The translations under genes were made by a program, and so were the position numbers. DNA of 64,000 nt from an uncultured Verrucomicrobia subdivision 3 bacterium (GTDB taxonomy: Bacteria > Verrucomicrobiota > Verrucomicrobiia > Limisphaerales > UBA11358), in contig CAJAQO010000033.1 of assembly GCA_903944085.1 (NCBI GenBank), positions 1-64,000 of the forward strand, given 5' to 3'. Every line of letters begins with the position of its first letter. The stretch's first letter is position 1. Positions 43,431-51,992 of this stretch are shown one piece after another. Below the pieces are notes generated by a model. That model did no database searches, had not been told where the DNA came from, and worked only from the letters and a program-made list of their open reading frames with translations.

Positions 43431-44594
43431 TTATTTTGCCGCCGGATATTTTGCGGATTGAACGAACTGAATCAGCGCGTCTTTTTGCTGCGCGACAACG
43501 TCCGGGTCGCCCATAAGTTTGTAAAACCAGGTCTGGCCGTTGAGCGGCAGCACCAAGCCGATCAGCCGCGCGGGTTTGCCGGCGCGCGGGTCGGTGCCGG
43601 CAAAATCGGCGAGCGTCGCCTTGACGCCGGAAGCGTCAACGGTCGGCAGGTTCGCCAGGTCAGCCGCGGTGATCGGCGACTGGCCGAGCTGCGCCCGCCA
43701 GCGATTGATGTTGGGCAACAAACCGCCGCCGTCGCCCGCAAGCTGGCTCACGTTGACGGCGGCTGAAGCGTCGCCAGCGCCAGAGATAACAAATTTGGCC
43801 ACGAGAAATTGCGCGAGCTGGCCTTCTTTCCAATCGGCGGGAACGGTCCACGCCGGTTTGTCGCCGGCGTCGGCGGTCAGAGCGGCTTGAGCGCCGGCAT
43901 CTATTCCCGGAATCGCCGGATGCGCCGGCGGCAATTGGCCCATATCCAGCGTGGATGGCGCAGCCAGTTTGCTGAACTCCACGGATTTTAAGAACGCAAT
44001 GAACGCCGGTTTGTTTTTTTCAACCAGCGCCGCGTCGCCCATCATTTTGAAATACCAGACGGAATCGTCACCGTGCAAAATCGCGCCGAGAATCCGCTCC
44101 GCATCGCCGCTGCCGGGACTGGTGCCGGCGACGTCATACAAATCGCCAGCCTTGCCGGCGATCTCCACCGGCTCCACCAGTTTTTTTAATTCATCCTCGG
44201 ACTGGGGCGTTTGGCCGACCTGGCCGCGCCAGCGGTTCACGTTGGCTGCGTCGCCGCCGGACATGCTGCCCAGCGGAATCACGCTCACGTCTGCGGTTTT
44301 GCCATTGTCGGAAATTTCAAAACTGGCCACGCGCAACTGCGTCAACGGTTTTTCCTTCCAGCCGTCGGGCAAAGTGTATTTCAACTTCGGCTGGCCGGAA
44401 TTATCCGGCACCGGCAAGCCGTCGGGCATGGTCGCGGGCATCGCGGCCGGAGCGGCAACGGGTGGCGGCACCGCCACGGTGTCGCTGGAATCCACTTTGT
44501 AAACCTTGACGGTGTCGCGGCCGCAGCCGGCGGCGAACAGCAGCAACGCCGTCGCGACGAGCGGCAGTGCGCTGGAATGGGTGAGGTGCTTCAT
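43431..44594 (-). CDS. Lipoprotein with duplicated domain
   Basis: A 387-aa lipoprotein. The signal ends in the lipobox LLLFAAGC, with the lipid-bearing Cys near residue 24. The rest holds two copies of one domain of about 150 residues: LPDGWKEKPLTQLRVASFEI with VNRWRGQVGQTPQSEDELKKL, and VPADWKEGQLAQFLVAKFVI with INRWRAQLGQSPITAADLANL. A second shared phrase is VWYFKMMGDAALVEKNKPAFI/TWFYKLMGDPDVVAQQKDALI. From memory the domain occurs in lipoproteins near cytochrome c genes in Verrucomicrobiota. It lies 34 bp upstream of resB on the same strand. Function unknown. Confidence 0.75.
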   Translation of the reverse strand: MKHLTHSSALPLVATALLLFAAGCGRDTVKVYKVDSSDTVAVPPPVAAPAAMPATMPDGLPVPDNSGQPKLKYTLPDGWKEKPLTQLRVASFEISDNGKTADVSVIPLGSMSGGDAANVNRWRGQVGQTPQSEDELKKLVEPVEIAGKAGDLYDVAGTSPGSGDAERILGAILHGDDSVWYFKMMGDAALVEKNKPAFIAFLKSVEFSKLAAPSTLDMGQLPPAHPAIPGIDAGAQAALTADAGDKPAWTVPADWKEGQLAQFLVAKFVISGAGDASAAVNVSQLAGDGGGLLPNINRWRAQLGQSPITAADLANLPTVDASGVKATLADFAGTDPRAGKPARLIGLVLPLNGQTWFYKLMGDPDVVAQQKDALIQFVQSAKYPAAK

Positions 44595-44703
44595 TTTACT
44601 GGCTCTTAAATATAGCAAAAAAGGAACGATGGCGAAACCTTCTTTGGTATTCGCACACCAAAAATTGCCACACCGACGCCAAAAAAGGAAGAGCCGAGCG
44701 GCG

Positions 44704-46404
44704 TCAGCTCACGCCCATGTTGAGCAGAAATTCGATGTTGCTCCGCGTTTTCTTGAGTTTGCCGAGCATCAAATCCATCGCCTCGACCGGCGGCACGCCG
44801 GTCAGCGCGCGGCGCAAAATGACCACGCGGCTGGCTTCGTCGGGATGGTAAAGCAGTTCTTCCTTGCGCGTGCCGGAACGTTCGATGTTGATGGACGGAA
44901 AAATGCGGCGGTCCACCAGCGCGCGATCCAGATGCACTTCCATGTTGCCGGTGCCTTTGAACTCTTCAAAGATCACTTCGTCCATGCGCGAACCGGTGTC
45001 CACGAGCGCTGTCGCCATGATCGTGAGCGAGCCGCCTTCTTCGATATTACGCGCCGCGCCGAAAAAGCGTTTCGGCTTGTGCAGCGCATTGGCGTCCACG
45101 CCGCCGGAAAGAATTTTTCCCGAGTGCGGCTGCACGGTGTTGTAAGCGCGCGCGAGGCGCGTAATCGAATCGAGCAAAATGACCACGTCGCGTTTGTGCT
45201 CGACCATGCGGCGGGCTTTTTCGATGACCATTTCCGCGACTTGCACATGCCGCTCCGGCGGTTCGTCGAACGTCGAGGAAATCACTTCCGCGCCTTTGCA
45301 GGAGCGTTCCATGTCCGTGACTTCTTCGGGCCGCTCATCAATCAGCAGGATGAACAGATACGACTCCGGATTGTTTTTCAAAATCGCGTTGGCGACTTTT
45401 TGCATCAAAACGGTTTTGCCCGTGCGCGGCGGCGCGACGATCAATCCGCGCGTGCCCTTGCCAATTGGGCAAACCAAATCCAGCACGCGCGTGCTCAATT
45501 CATCCGCCGCCGTTTCGAGGATGAAGCGGCGGTTCGGAAACAGCGGCGTCAGATTGTCGAAATGCGTTTTGTCTTTCGCCTTGTCCGGCTCCTCGCCGTC
45601 CACGGCTTCGACTTTCAGCAGCGCGAAAAATTTTTCCTTTTCCTTCGGCGGCCGGATTTGTCCCGCAACCAGATTTCCCGTCTGCAAATCAAACCGGCGA
45701 ATCTGCGACGGCGACACATAAATATCTTCCGGGCACGGCAGATAATTAAAACTCTGGGAGCGCAAAAATCCGAAGCCTTCCGGCAAAACTTCGATGACGC
45801 CCTCGGAAAATAGCACGCCGGCGCGCGCCGCATTTTTTTCGAGAATGTGGAAGATGACCTCGTGCTTGCGCATCGTGCCGTAATTTTCCACGGCATATTC
45901 CTTCGCCATCGCGTTCAGTTCGGTCATGCTCATTGCCTGCAATTTGGCGATGTTCAGCGACGTCGCGATCTTGTCGCGCTGATAACCGCCGCGACGTTCG
46001 GCGAAGCGCATGTCCTCGCCGGTGGGCTCGACTGGCGCGGACGGTGGACGCAATTCTGCCGAGGTGGTCGGCGCGGAGAAATTGGACGCATCTTTTTGTG
46101 CGTCCGCCTGCGCGGCAGCCTTAATGCTGTCCACGGTGCGTTCCGCCGGCATCTCCGGCTCGACCGGAACTGGCGCGCGTGAAATCGAAGCGTGTTTGTG
46201 CCGCTCAATCGGCGCTTTGGTTGCCGGCGGTGCTTTGGTCACCGGCGCTGTTTTGACGATCACTGGCGTCGCCTCAACTGGCGTTTCAACGGGCGGCGCT
46301 TCGGCCAGCGGGGTTTCAAGCGTCGGAATTTCGGCGACGGGCGCAACGGCAGCAACCGCCTTGGCGGTTTTTTTTGTCGGTTTCTTCGTGGGAACTCTGG
46401 CCAT
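44704..46404 (-). CDS. rho: Transcription termination factor Rho
   Basis: A 566-aa RNA-dependent helicase. After an unusual N-terminal part of about 150 residues rich in Ala, Pro, Thr and Lys ([20 protein letters not shown]), the standard Rho domains follow: a Rho-N helical part ([20 protein letters not shown]), an RNA-binding cold-shock fold ([16 protein letters not shown] with [18 protein letters not shown]), and the RecA-type ATPase with Walker [14 protein letters not shown], Walker [17 protein letters not shown] and the Q/R loops [15 protein letters not shown]. Standard Rho has about 420 residues; the N-terminal extension is low complexity and probably disordered. Confidence 0.95.
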   Translation of the reverse strand: MARVPTKKPTKKTAKAVAAVAPVAEIPTLETPLAEAPPVETPVEATPVIVKTAPVTKAPPATKAPIERHKHASISRAPVPVEPEMPAERTVDSIKAAAQADAQKDASNFSAPTTSAELRPPSAPVEPTGEDMRFAERRGGYQRDKIATSLNIAKLQAMSMTELNAMAKEYAVENYGTMRKHEVIFHILEKNAARAGVLFSEGVIEVLPEGFGFLRSQSFNYLPCPEDIYVSPSQIRRFDLQTGNLVAGQIRPPKEKEKFFALLKVEAVDGEEPDKAKDKTHFDNLTPLFPNRRFILETAADELSTRVLDLVCPIGKGTRGLIVAPPRTGKTVLMQKVANAILKNNPESYLFILLIDERPEEVTDMERSCKGAEVISSTFDEPPERHVQVAEMVIEKARRMVEHKRDVVILLDSITRLARAYNTVQPHSGKILSGGVDANALHKPKRFFGAARNIEEGGSLTIMATALVDTGSRMDEVIFEEFKGTGNMEVHLDRALVDRRIFPSINIERSGTRKEELLYHPDEASRVVILRRALTGVPPVEAMDLMLGKLKKTRSNIEFLLNMGVS

Positions 46405-46724
46405 AAAATTTAATTGGTTGTGAGCAACGGGGAATTCCGGCTGCCGCCACCTGGCGTGGCGAAAAGGTCACGCATTGGACGCGCAGCTTCGGAAAAAGTT
46501 CAAAATGATTTGTTTAACCGAGCGCTTGAGATTGTCCTCAATACGGCAGGGGGAATTTCGCAGTCAACTCGCGGCCAGTCTCGCGCAATCCGCCCGCCAA
46601 GTCAAACCCGAATTTCTGGCGGGCTTTCGTTTTGGCGGGCGCGGAAGCCCAGAAAAACCTGCCGCCCGATTGCAATCGGCGGGCCGTTGGCTGGAGGATT
46701 TCGAAGCCGCCGGCGGAGAGTGAA
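46405..46724. other. Gap between rho and a small gene, with a copied gene end
   Basis: About 320 bp without a supported gene. It contains a 36-bp segment at 46538-46573 that matches the end of the serine hydroxymethyltransferase domain (47049-47084) at 33 of 36 bases; see the repeat entry. On the minus strand an open frame of about 65 codons ends in this copy but has no start codon. A hexamer-rich GC stretch (CGGCGGGC) is otherwise unremarkable. Confidence 0.4.
46538..46573 (-). repeat. Partial copy of the glyA-domain 3' end
   Basis: The minus strand reads [11 protein letters not shown] plus stop, identical at protein level to the last eleven residues of the fusion protein that ends at 47049. 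The nucleotide match is 33/36, with differences at three positions of which two lie in third codon positions. It is a fragment of a duplicated gene end with no complete gene attached. Confidence 0.6.
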
Positions 46725-47027
46725 TCACACCACCGCTTCTTTTTCCTCCACGGCTTCCTGTTTTAATTCGTCGAGCGCGCGGAAGCGGCTGGCGGCGAAG
46801 CCGGCTTCCACGCCGAGATTGTTGGTGGGATTATAAAGCCCGACAAGCAGCAGCGACGGCTCCAGCACGCGCCGCATGTCCATGATGAGTTCGTCCGCCT
46901 TCACGCCCACGCGCACCGCGCGAACGACGTAAACCGTGCCGAGCACCGGCAGCGCGAGATAAAGCTGCTTGACCGTCTCCGGCCATTTGTCATCCACCAG
47001 CACAACTTTTTGTCCGACGCTGAACAT
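46725..47027 (-). CDS. Conserved hypothetical small protein
   Basis: A 100-aa protein starting MFSVGQKVVLVDDKWPETV, with LYLALPVLGTVYVVRAVRVGV, a middle with LLLVGLYNPTNN and a C-terminal phrase GFAASRFRALDELKQE. From memory this pattern (VDDxF...LPVKGxxYTVR...LVGL.N....GxExGFxxxRFRxL) belongs to a widespread small family seen on phages and in PVC genomes, probably an SH3-like beta-barrel. It lies 21 bp downstream of the large fusion gene on the same strand and may share its transcript. Confidence 0.65.
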   Translation of the reverse strand: MFSVGQKVVLVDDKWPETVKQLYLALPVLGTVYVVRAVRVGVKADELIMDMRRVLEPSLLLVGLYNPTNNLGVEAGFAASRFRALDELKQEAVEEKEAVV

Positions 47028-47048
47028 AAAACGGCTAACAATTTTCGG

Positions 47049-49226
47049 TCAATACGGCAGCGGGAATTTTGCCGTCAACTCGCGCACGCGGGCGCGGACC
47101 CTATGCGCGGCGTCCACGTTTTTGACGTCCATCAGCACTTCGGAAATCATGTCGGCAATTGCCGCCATCTCGGCTTCCTTCATGCCGCGCGTGGTGCTGG
47201 CCGGCGTGCCGAGCCGGATGCCGCTGGCCTGAAACGGCGAGCGCGTCTCGAACGGAATCGTGTTTTTGTTGACCGTGATGCCGGCCTCGTCGAGCGCGAT
47301 TTGCGATTCTTTGCCGGTGATGCCTTTCGCGCCCACGTCCACGAGCATCAAATGATTATCCGTGCCGCCGCTGACGAGCCGGTAGCCATTGCGTTTCATG
47401 CCGTCGGCGAGCGCGGCCGCGTTTTTCACGATCTGCTGTTGATACGCTTTGAAGCTCGGCTGCAACGCTTCCTGAAAACAAACCGCTTTGCCGGCGATGA
47501 CGTGCATGAGCGGTCCGCCTTGAATGCCGGGGAACGCCTGCGAATCAATTTCCTTCGCGTATTTTTCGCGGGTCAAAATCAAGCCGCCGCGCGGACCGCG
47601 CAAAGTCTTGTGCGTGGTGGTCGTCACGAAATCCGCGTGCTCCATCGGGCTCGGATGGATGCCCGCCGCGACGAGGCCGGCGATGTGCGCGATGTCCGCG
47701 AGCAGATACGCGCCGACTTCGCGGGCGATCTCGCCCATGCGCTTGAAATCAATGATGCGCGGATACGCGCTCGCGCCGATGGTGATCATCTTCGGCTTGT
47801 GTTCGCGCGCCATTGCGGCGATCTGGTCGTAATCAATCAGCTCGGTTTCCTTGCTCACACCGTAGTGGACGATCTCAAAAAACTTGCCGGAGAAATTCGC
47901 CTTGTTGCCGTGCGTCAAATGTCCGCCGTGGCTCAAATCCATCGTCAGCATTTTGTCGCCGGGTTTCAGGAACGCGAAATAAACGGCCATGTTCGCGCCG
48001 GAGCCGGAGTGCGGCTGGACGTTGGCGTGTTCTGCGCCGAACAGTTTTTTGGCGCGGTCAATCGCGAGTTGCTCGATGACGTCCACATTTTCGCAGCCGC
48101 CATACCAGCGTTTTTTCGGATAGCCTTCGGCGTATTTATTCGTCAGCACTGAGCCTTGCGCTTCCATCACGGCCGGGCTGGTGAAATTTTCCGACGCGAT
48201 CAGCTCGATATTTTCCTGCTGGCGCACGCGTTCGCGCTCGATCGTCGCGGCGATTTCGGGATCAACATTGCACAACCGCAATTTGGCGGCGGCGAACTTC
48301 GCATCCATTTTCAACACGCGGCGTTCGTGCCGTCCGCCTTCAAACTTCGCGCTGAGGAAGGCTTCGAGAATTTTCTTCGCGAGGTCGGGCGCGGTGTTTT
48401 TGCCGCTCAAACAAAGGACATTCACGTCGTTGTGCTGGCGGCAGAGCGCGGCGGCGACGGCGTCGCCGATGAGTGCGGCGCGCACGCCCGAAATTTTGTT
48501 GGCGGTGATGGTCATGCCGACGCCGCTGGTGCAGACGAGCAGGCCGAGTTCCGCTTTGCCATCCGCGACCGCCTGGGCGGCCGGCTTGGCGAAATCCGGA
48601 TAATCATCCGCCGGGTCTTTCGTGGTCGCGCCAAAATCCGCGACGGTCAAGCCGCGTTCGCGCAGCCAGGCCTTGAGCGTTTCCTTGAGCTCCAGCCCGC
48701 CGTGATCCGCGCCGAGCGCGAAATTGGCGATGCTGGCGGCGCCGTGGTGTTCCGTTTTCGGCAAAATATTTTGTTGTTCCATAAATTTCAAAAGCGTCAC
48801 GATGCCTTGTTCGATCTGGTCGCGGCACTCGGCATAAACTTGATACGGGCTGCCGATGGGATCGCTGATGTCCTTTTCGTAAGGCTCCAGCGTCTCGTCA
48901 AATTCCCGCAGCAGAAACGTTTTCTCCGCCATCTGCGGATACAGCAGCGCCACGGTGTCCACATGACTGTGCGTCATGCCGAAAATGTAGTCCGCCGAAC
49001 GCACCAGCTCCGCTGTCAGCGCGCGGCTGCGCTGGCTGGCGATGTCAATGCCGATCTCCTTCATCGCCTGCACGGAATGATGCGTCGGCGGCTGGCCGTC
49101 CAGCGCGCCCAAACCGGCCGACAGCACGCGGAAATCGCCGCGCCCTTTGACGGCGTGGCGAAAAAGCCCTTCGGCCATCGGACTGCGGCAAACATTGCCT
49201 GTGCAGAGAAAAAGAATTGTCTTCAT
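47049..49226 (-). CDS. Fusion of low-MW phosphatase, ribose-5-phosphate isomerase B and serine hydroxymethyltransferase
   Basis: A single 725-aa frame with three complete enzyme domains. Residues 1-150 are a low-molecular-weight tyrosine phosphatase: the loop CTGNVCRS has Cys8 and Arg14, and the acid Asp lies in DPIGSP at 122. Residues about 168-300 are RpiB, with ADHGG at 173-177, Cys232 in VCTSGVGM, and His265 in [11 protein letters not shown]. Residues about 308-725 are Gly[41 protein letters not shown], and PLP-lysine Lys540 in [14 protein letters not shown], ending FPLPY. All key residues look intact. GlyA makes glycine and 5,10-methylene-THF from serine; RpiB links ribulose- and ribose-5-phosphate. 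Start ATG 49226 precedes the phosphatase strand directly. Linkers are short, and Met308 could be an internal start for GlyA alone. Confidence 0.9.
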   Translation of the reverse strand: MKTILFLCTGNVCRSPMAEGLFRHAVKGRGDFRVLSAGLGALDGQPPTHHSVQAMKEIGIDIASQRSRALTAELVRSADYIFGMTHSHVDTVALLYPQMAEKTFLLREFDETLEPYEKDISDPIGSPYQVYAECRDQIEQGIVTLLKFMEQQNILPKTEHHGAASIANFALGADHGGLELKETLKAWLRERGLTVADFGATTKDPADDYPDFAKPAAQAVADGKAELGLLVCTSGVGMTITANKISGVRAALIGDAVAAALCRQHNDVNVLCLSGKNTAPDLAKKILEAFLSAKFEGGRHERRVLKMDAKFAAAKLRLCNVDPEIAATIERERVRQQENIELIASENFTSPAVMEAQGSVLTNKYAEGYPKKRWYGGCENVDVIEQLAIDRAKKLFGAEHANVQPHSGSGANMAVYFAFLKPGDKMLTMDLSHGGHLTHGNKANFSGKFFEIVHYGVSKETELIDYDQIAAMAREHKPKMITIGASAYPRIIDFKRMGEIAREVGAYLLADIAHIAGLVAAGIHPSPMEHADFVTTTTHKTLRGPRGGLILTREKYAKEIDSQAFPGIQGGPLMHVIAGKAVCFQEALQPSFKAYQQQIVKNAAALADGMKRNGYRLVSGGTDNHLMLVDVGAKGITGKESQIALDEAGITVNKNTIPFETRSPFQASGIRLGTPASTTRGMKEAEMAAIADMISEVLMDVKNVDAAHRVRARVRELTAKFPLPY

Positions 49227-49320
49227 CAAAAACCGAGTTGTAAAAGGTGGTTGGCCCGAAGCCAATCGTCAATCCGAAAGGTGAAATCCGGCAGAATTAA
49301 GTCTTAATCCTAATCGCCAT

Positions 49321-49386
49321 CGTAATCTTAATCCGCTTCATCCAGGGTAACCAGCGCCGGCGATTACGAACAAGATTAAGATTACG
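49321..49386. repeat. Inverted repeat CGTAATCTTAATC, ATTAAG-type element
   Basis: CGTAATCTTAATC at 49321-49333 and GATTAAGATTACG at 49374-49386 are perfect 13-bp inverted arms around a 40-bp centre. It lies in the 177-bp gap upstream of the fusion gene and behind the stop of the secreted protein gene, both on the minus strand. It is related to the ATTAAG-rich element at 14517-14586. Confidence 0.6.
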
Positions 49387-49403
49387 AGGCTGCCAGCCAA
49401 AAA

Positions 49404-50066
49404 TCAACCGCGCGGCTGGTGCAAAACCGCCAGCGCCTTCAGCAAATCCACCGCCCGCGCCAGCGCCGGGTCGGCGATGACCGGCAGCGGGGGCGCGGCG
49501 CGCGGCGTGGCGGGTTCGCCGTCCTCGTCGCCGTCCTTGATGCGTTTACGGACCAGTTCCGCCTCGCTTGTATGGTCCACGAACGTCAGCAGGCTGTTGG
49601 TGCCGGAAAAAAGGGCCGCACGGCGGGTGTCGGCGGTGGCGTAGGGATTGTCTTGAAACCGTTTTTCGTCGTCCACGCTGGCGGCCACGGCGATGTCCGG
49701 CGCAATTTCCCCCGGCGAATTGGTGCTGCCGATGACGATGGCCGAGGCGCTGGCGCGCAATTGGGTCGCCAGCGCCGCCGCCGTCCCGCGTGTCTGGCTG
49801 TTCACGAGAATCACGAGCGGCGATTTCGTCCGGTTGAAACAATCGGCGGCGTCGCTGGCGGCACCGTCCGCAAACCGCAGGTCCAGCACCGTGCCGGCGA
49901 GGCGGTTGGTCGGGCTGGCGGCGCGAAGCTGTTCCGCAAAATGTTCCGGCAGGCGGCTGGCGCGGACACAGAGAATGTCGTTGCCCAGCAGGGAGATTTT
50001 CAACGGCGTTTCCGCCGTCCACGCGGTCACGACCGTGGCCAGCAACACCAGTGCGCAGGTTTTCAT
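49404..50066 (-). CDS. Exported S41/crotonase-like protein, probably inactive
   Basis: A 220-aa protein with a signal peptide (MKTCALVLLATVVTAWTA). The core reads GTVLDLRFADG, SPLVILVNSQTRGTAAALATQL and AIVIGSTNSPGEIAPD, which follows the strand-helix order of tail-specific (S41) proteases: iiDLRxNxGG, pxvVLvNxxTxSAaE, aviGxxTxG. The site where S41 proteases carry the catalytic serine (SASASE) reads RGTAAA here, and no lysine is seen two turns on, so it is likely a non-catalytic relative. A family without enzyme activity is also possible. It is 177 bp from the fusion gene and diverges from the sigma factor gene. Confidence 0.5.
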   Translation of the reverse strand: MKTCALVLLATVVTAWTAETPLKISLLGNDILCVRASRLPEHFAEQLRAASPTNRLAGTVLDLRFADGAASDAADCFNRTKSPLVILVNSQTRGTAAALATQLRASASAIVIGSTNSPGEIAPDIAVAASVDDEKRFQDNPYATADTRRAALFSGTNSLLTFVDHTSEAELVRKRIKDGDEDGEPATPRAAPPLPVIADPALARAVDLLKALAVLHQPRG

Positions 50067-50267
50067 TGGCCGGAGAAAATGCGCGACGGCCGGACGAAAG
50101 TAAAGTTCCGCTCAATAATCCGCCGGCGTTTTCGCCCGGGCGGACCGGACGTGAAAGTCAAAATAGAGGAAGTTGCGGCTGCGGTTCCGATCAGTTTTCT
50201 CGGTCACGGGCGGGATTTGAAAATTCTTTGGCGGATTTCCCCGGCCGGCGGCGATATGCTTCTGAAC

Positions 50268-51953
50268 ATGACCGCGAACGACCTTGATTTGCTCCGGCAA
50301 TTTGCGTGCGACCAGTCGCAGGCCGCCTTCACCGCGCTGGTGCACCGCCATGTGAACCTGGTTTTTTCCGCCGCGCGGCGCCAGGTGCGCTCGCCGCAGC
50401 TCGCTGAGGAAATTGCACAGTCGGTGTTCGCCGACCTCGCGCGCGATGCCGGCAAACTGAAGCCGGACACCATTTTGACCGCGTGGCTGTATCAAGTGAC
50501 GCGGCGGACGGCGGTGGACGTGATCCGCAAGGAATCGCGCCGCCAGTTGCGCGAACAAACCGCCGTGGAGATGACCGAAATGAATGCGACCGCCGATGAT
50601 TGGACGCACATCGAACCGCTGCTCGACGACGCGCTGGCCGCGCTGGATGAAACCGACCGCAGCGCGATCCTGCTCCGCTATTTTGAAAACCAGAGTCTGC
50701 GCGAAGTCGGGACCGCGCTCGGCGTGGGCGATGACGCTGCGCAAAAGCGTGTCAGCCGCGCCGTGGAACAACTGCGCGGATTTTTTTCAAAACGAAACGC
50801 GACCATAGGAGCGAGCGGACTCGTCGTTTTGATTTCAGCGAACGCCGTTCAGTCTGCGCCCGCCGGTCTGGCCGTCACCATTTCCGCCACCGCAGTTTTA
50901 ACCGGAACCGCCGTGCATACTTCAACAGTAATTGCCGCCACCAAAACCCTGGCCATGACTATCATTCAGAAAACCCTTGTCACCGTCACCGTTGCCGTGC
51001 TGGCTGGAGCGGGAATTTACGAAGCGCACCAAGCAACGCAACTGCGCGGCCAAATCCAGATGCTCCGGCAAGCGCAGGCACCGCTGGCCGAACCGTTGGC
51101 CCGGCTTCAGGCCGAAAACGAACGGCTTTCCAACTCAGTCGTTCAAGCCAGAGATGCGCAGGCTTTGTCCAAGGCGCAGTTTAATGAATTGCTGAAATTG
51201 CGCGGTCAGGTCGCGCCGGCTCAGGCGAATGCGCGCGAGCTAACCAAATTAAAATCCACGCTCGCCCAGCAACCCGCCCAGATGCCGGATTTTTTCACCA
51301 ACGCGCTGGCGACGGGTTTGGGAACGGCGGAAAAGTGGAAGCTCAAGGATGCGCAAGCCCGGCTTGGCCGCATGAAGAAAATGTTAAACCTCACGGACGC
51401 TCAGGCGCAAGCCATCGGCGACACCTTGCAGCAACACATCCAAAACCAGTCGCAACTGACATTGGCCTTGATCACTGGCAAATTTGCGCCGGAACAACAA
51501 AAGGCGCTGGGCGCGGACCATGCCAATGAGCAGGCGGAAATCGAAGCGGTGTTCACGCCCGAGCAACTGGCCGCCTATCCGGACTATTTGCAGGCGGAGA
51601 AAACCACTGCCGCCGATACTTCCGCCAAATTCGAGGCTGGCCGGATTGCCGATGATTTCAGTCTGACCGCCGCGCAACAGGAACAAATCCACGCGGCGTT
51701 TTACCAGATCACCTTGAACGCCCCGGAAGCGGCTGTCGCCGCCGCCAAGCAGAGCGGCGATCTGGCGGCGGTGGCCAACCTGACCGAACAAATGCAACGG
51801 TCTGAACTTGACGAGAAGTTAAAAATCCTGGGGACCTTTCTCACCCCGGAACAAATCAACACCTACCGCGAGAAGGAAATGAACCAGATCAACCTGCAGG
51901 CGTCGGCGATGAAAATGTTTTTTTCACAAAAAACCGCCGGCACAGCGAACTGA
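50268..51953 (+). CDS. ECF sigma factor with membrane-spanning C-terminal extension
   Basis: A 561-aa protein. Residues 1-165 are an ECF sigma factor: region 2 in QAAFTALVHRHVNLVFSAARRQV with LAEEIAQSVFADLARDA and LTAWLYQVTRRTAVDVIRKE, region 4 in LDETDRSAILLRYFENQSLREVGTALGVGDDAAQKRVSRAVEQLR. Then come one or two hydrophobic segments (GLAVTISATAVLTG; TIIQKTLVTVTVAVLAGAGIY near residue 235), a heptad-like coiled coil (LRGQIQMLRQAQ...LQAENERLSN) and a helical C-terminal domain with repeated LTxAQ(A/Q)xQIxxxF motifs and FTPEQLAAY/LTPEQINTY. The long open frame upstream of 50256 is antisense to the S41-like gene, so the start is ATG 50268 or 50256. The outer part may sense envelope state and the sigma part act after release. 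Confidence 0.82.
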   Translation: MTANDLDLLRQFACDQSQAAFTALVHRHVNLVFSAARRQVRSPQLAEEIAQSVFADLARDAGKLKPDTILTAWLYQVTRRTAVDVIRKESRRQLREQTAVEMTEMNATADDWTHIEPLLDDALAALDETDRSAILLRYFENQSLREVGTALGVGDDAAQKRVSRAVEQLRGFFSKRNATIGASGLVVLISANAVQSAPAGLAVTISATAVLTGTAVHTSTVIAATKTLAMTIIQKTLVTVTVAVLAGAGIYEAHQATQLRGQIQMLRQAQAPLAEPLARLQAENERLSNSVVQARDAQALSKAQFNELLKLRGQVAPAQANARELTKLKSTLAQQPAQMPDFFTNALATGLGTAEKWKLKDAQARLGRMKKMLNLTDAQAQAIGDTLQQHIQNQSQLTLALITGKFAPEQQKALGADHANEQAEIEAVFTPEQLAAYPDYLQAEKTTAADTSAKFEAGRIADDFSLTAAQQEQIHAAFYQITLNAPEAAVAAAKQSGDLAAVANLTEQMQRSELDEKLKILGTFLTPEQINTYREKEMNQINLQASAMKMFFSQKTAGTAN

Positions 51954-51992
51954 CACCTAACCGGGAGGGTGGCGGTCGGCCGCCGTTTTTCA

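Noticed and set aside
46414-46836. Plus-strand frame of 140 codons between rho and the small gene
   Set aside because: It overlaps the 100-aa gene in antisense, has shadow-type composition and no recognisable domain.
49419-50255. An 844-aa sigma factor starting at 49419
   Set aside because: The first 279 codons are antisense to the S41-like exported gene and have arginine/glycine-rich composition typical of a shadow frame. The family begins at ATG 50268 (or 50256).
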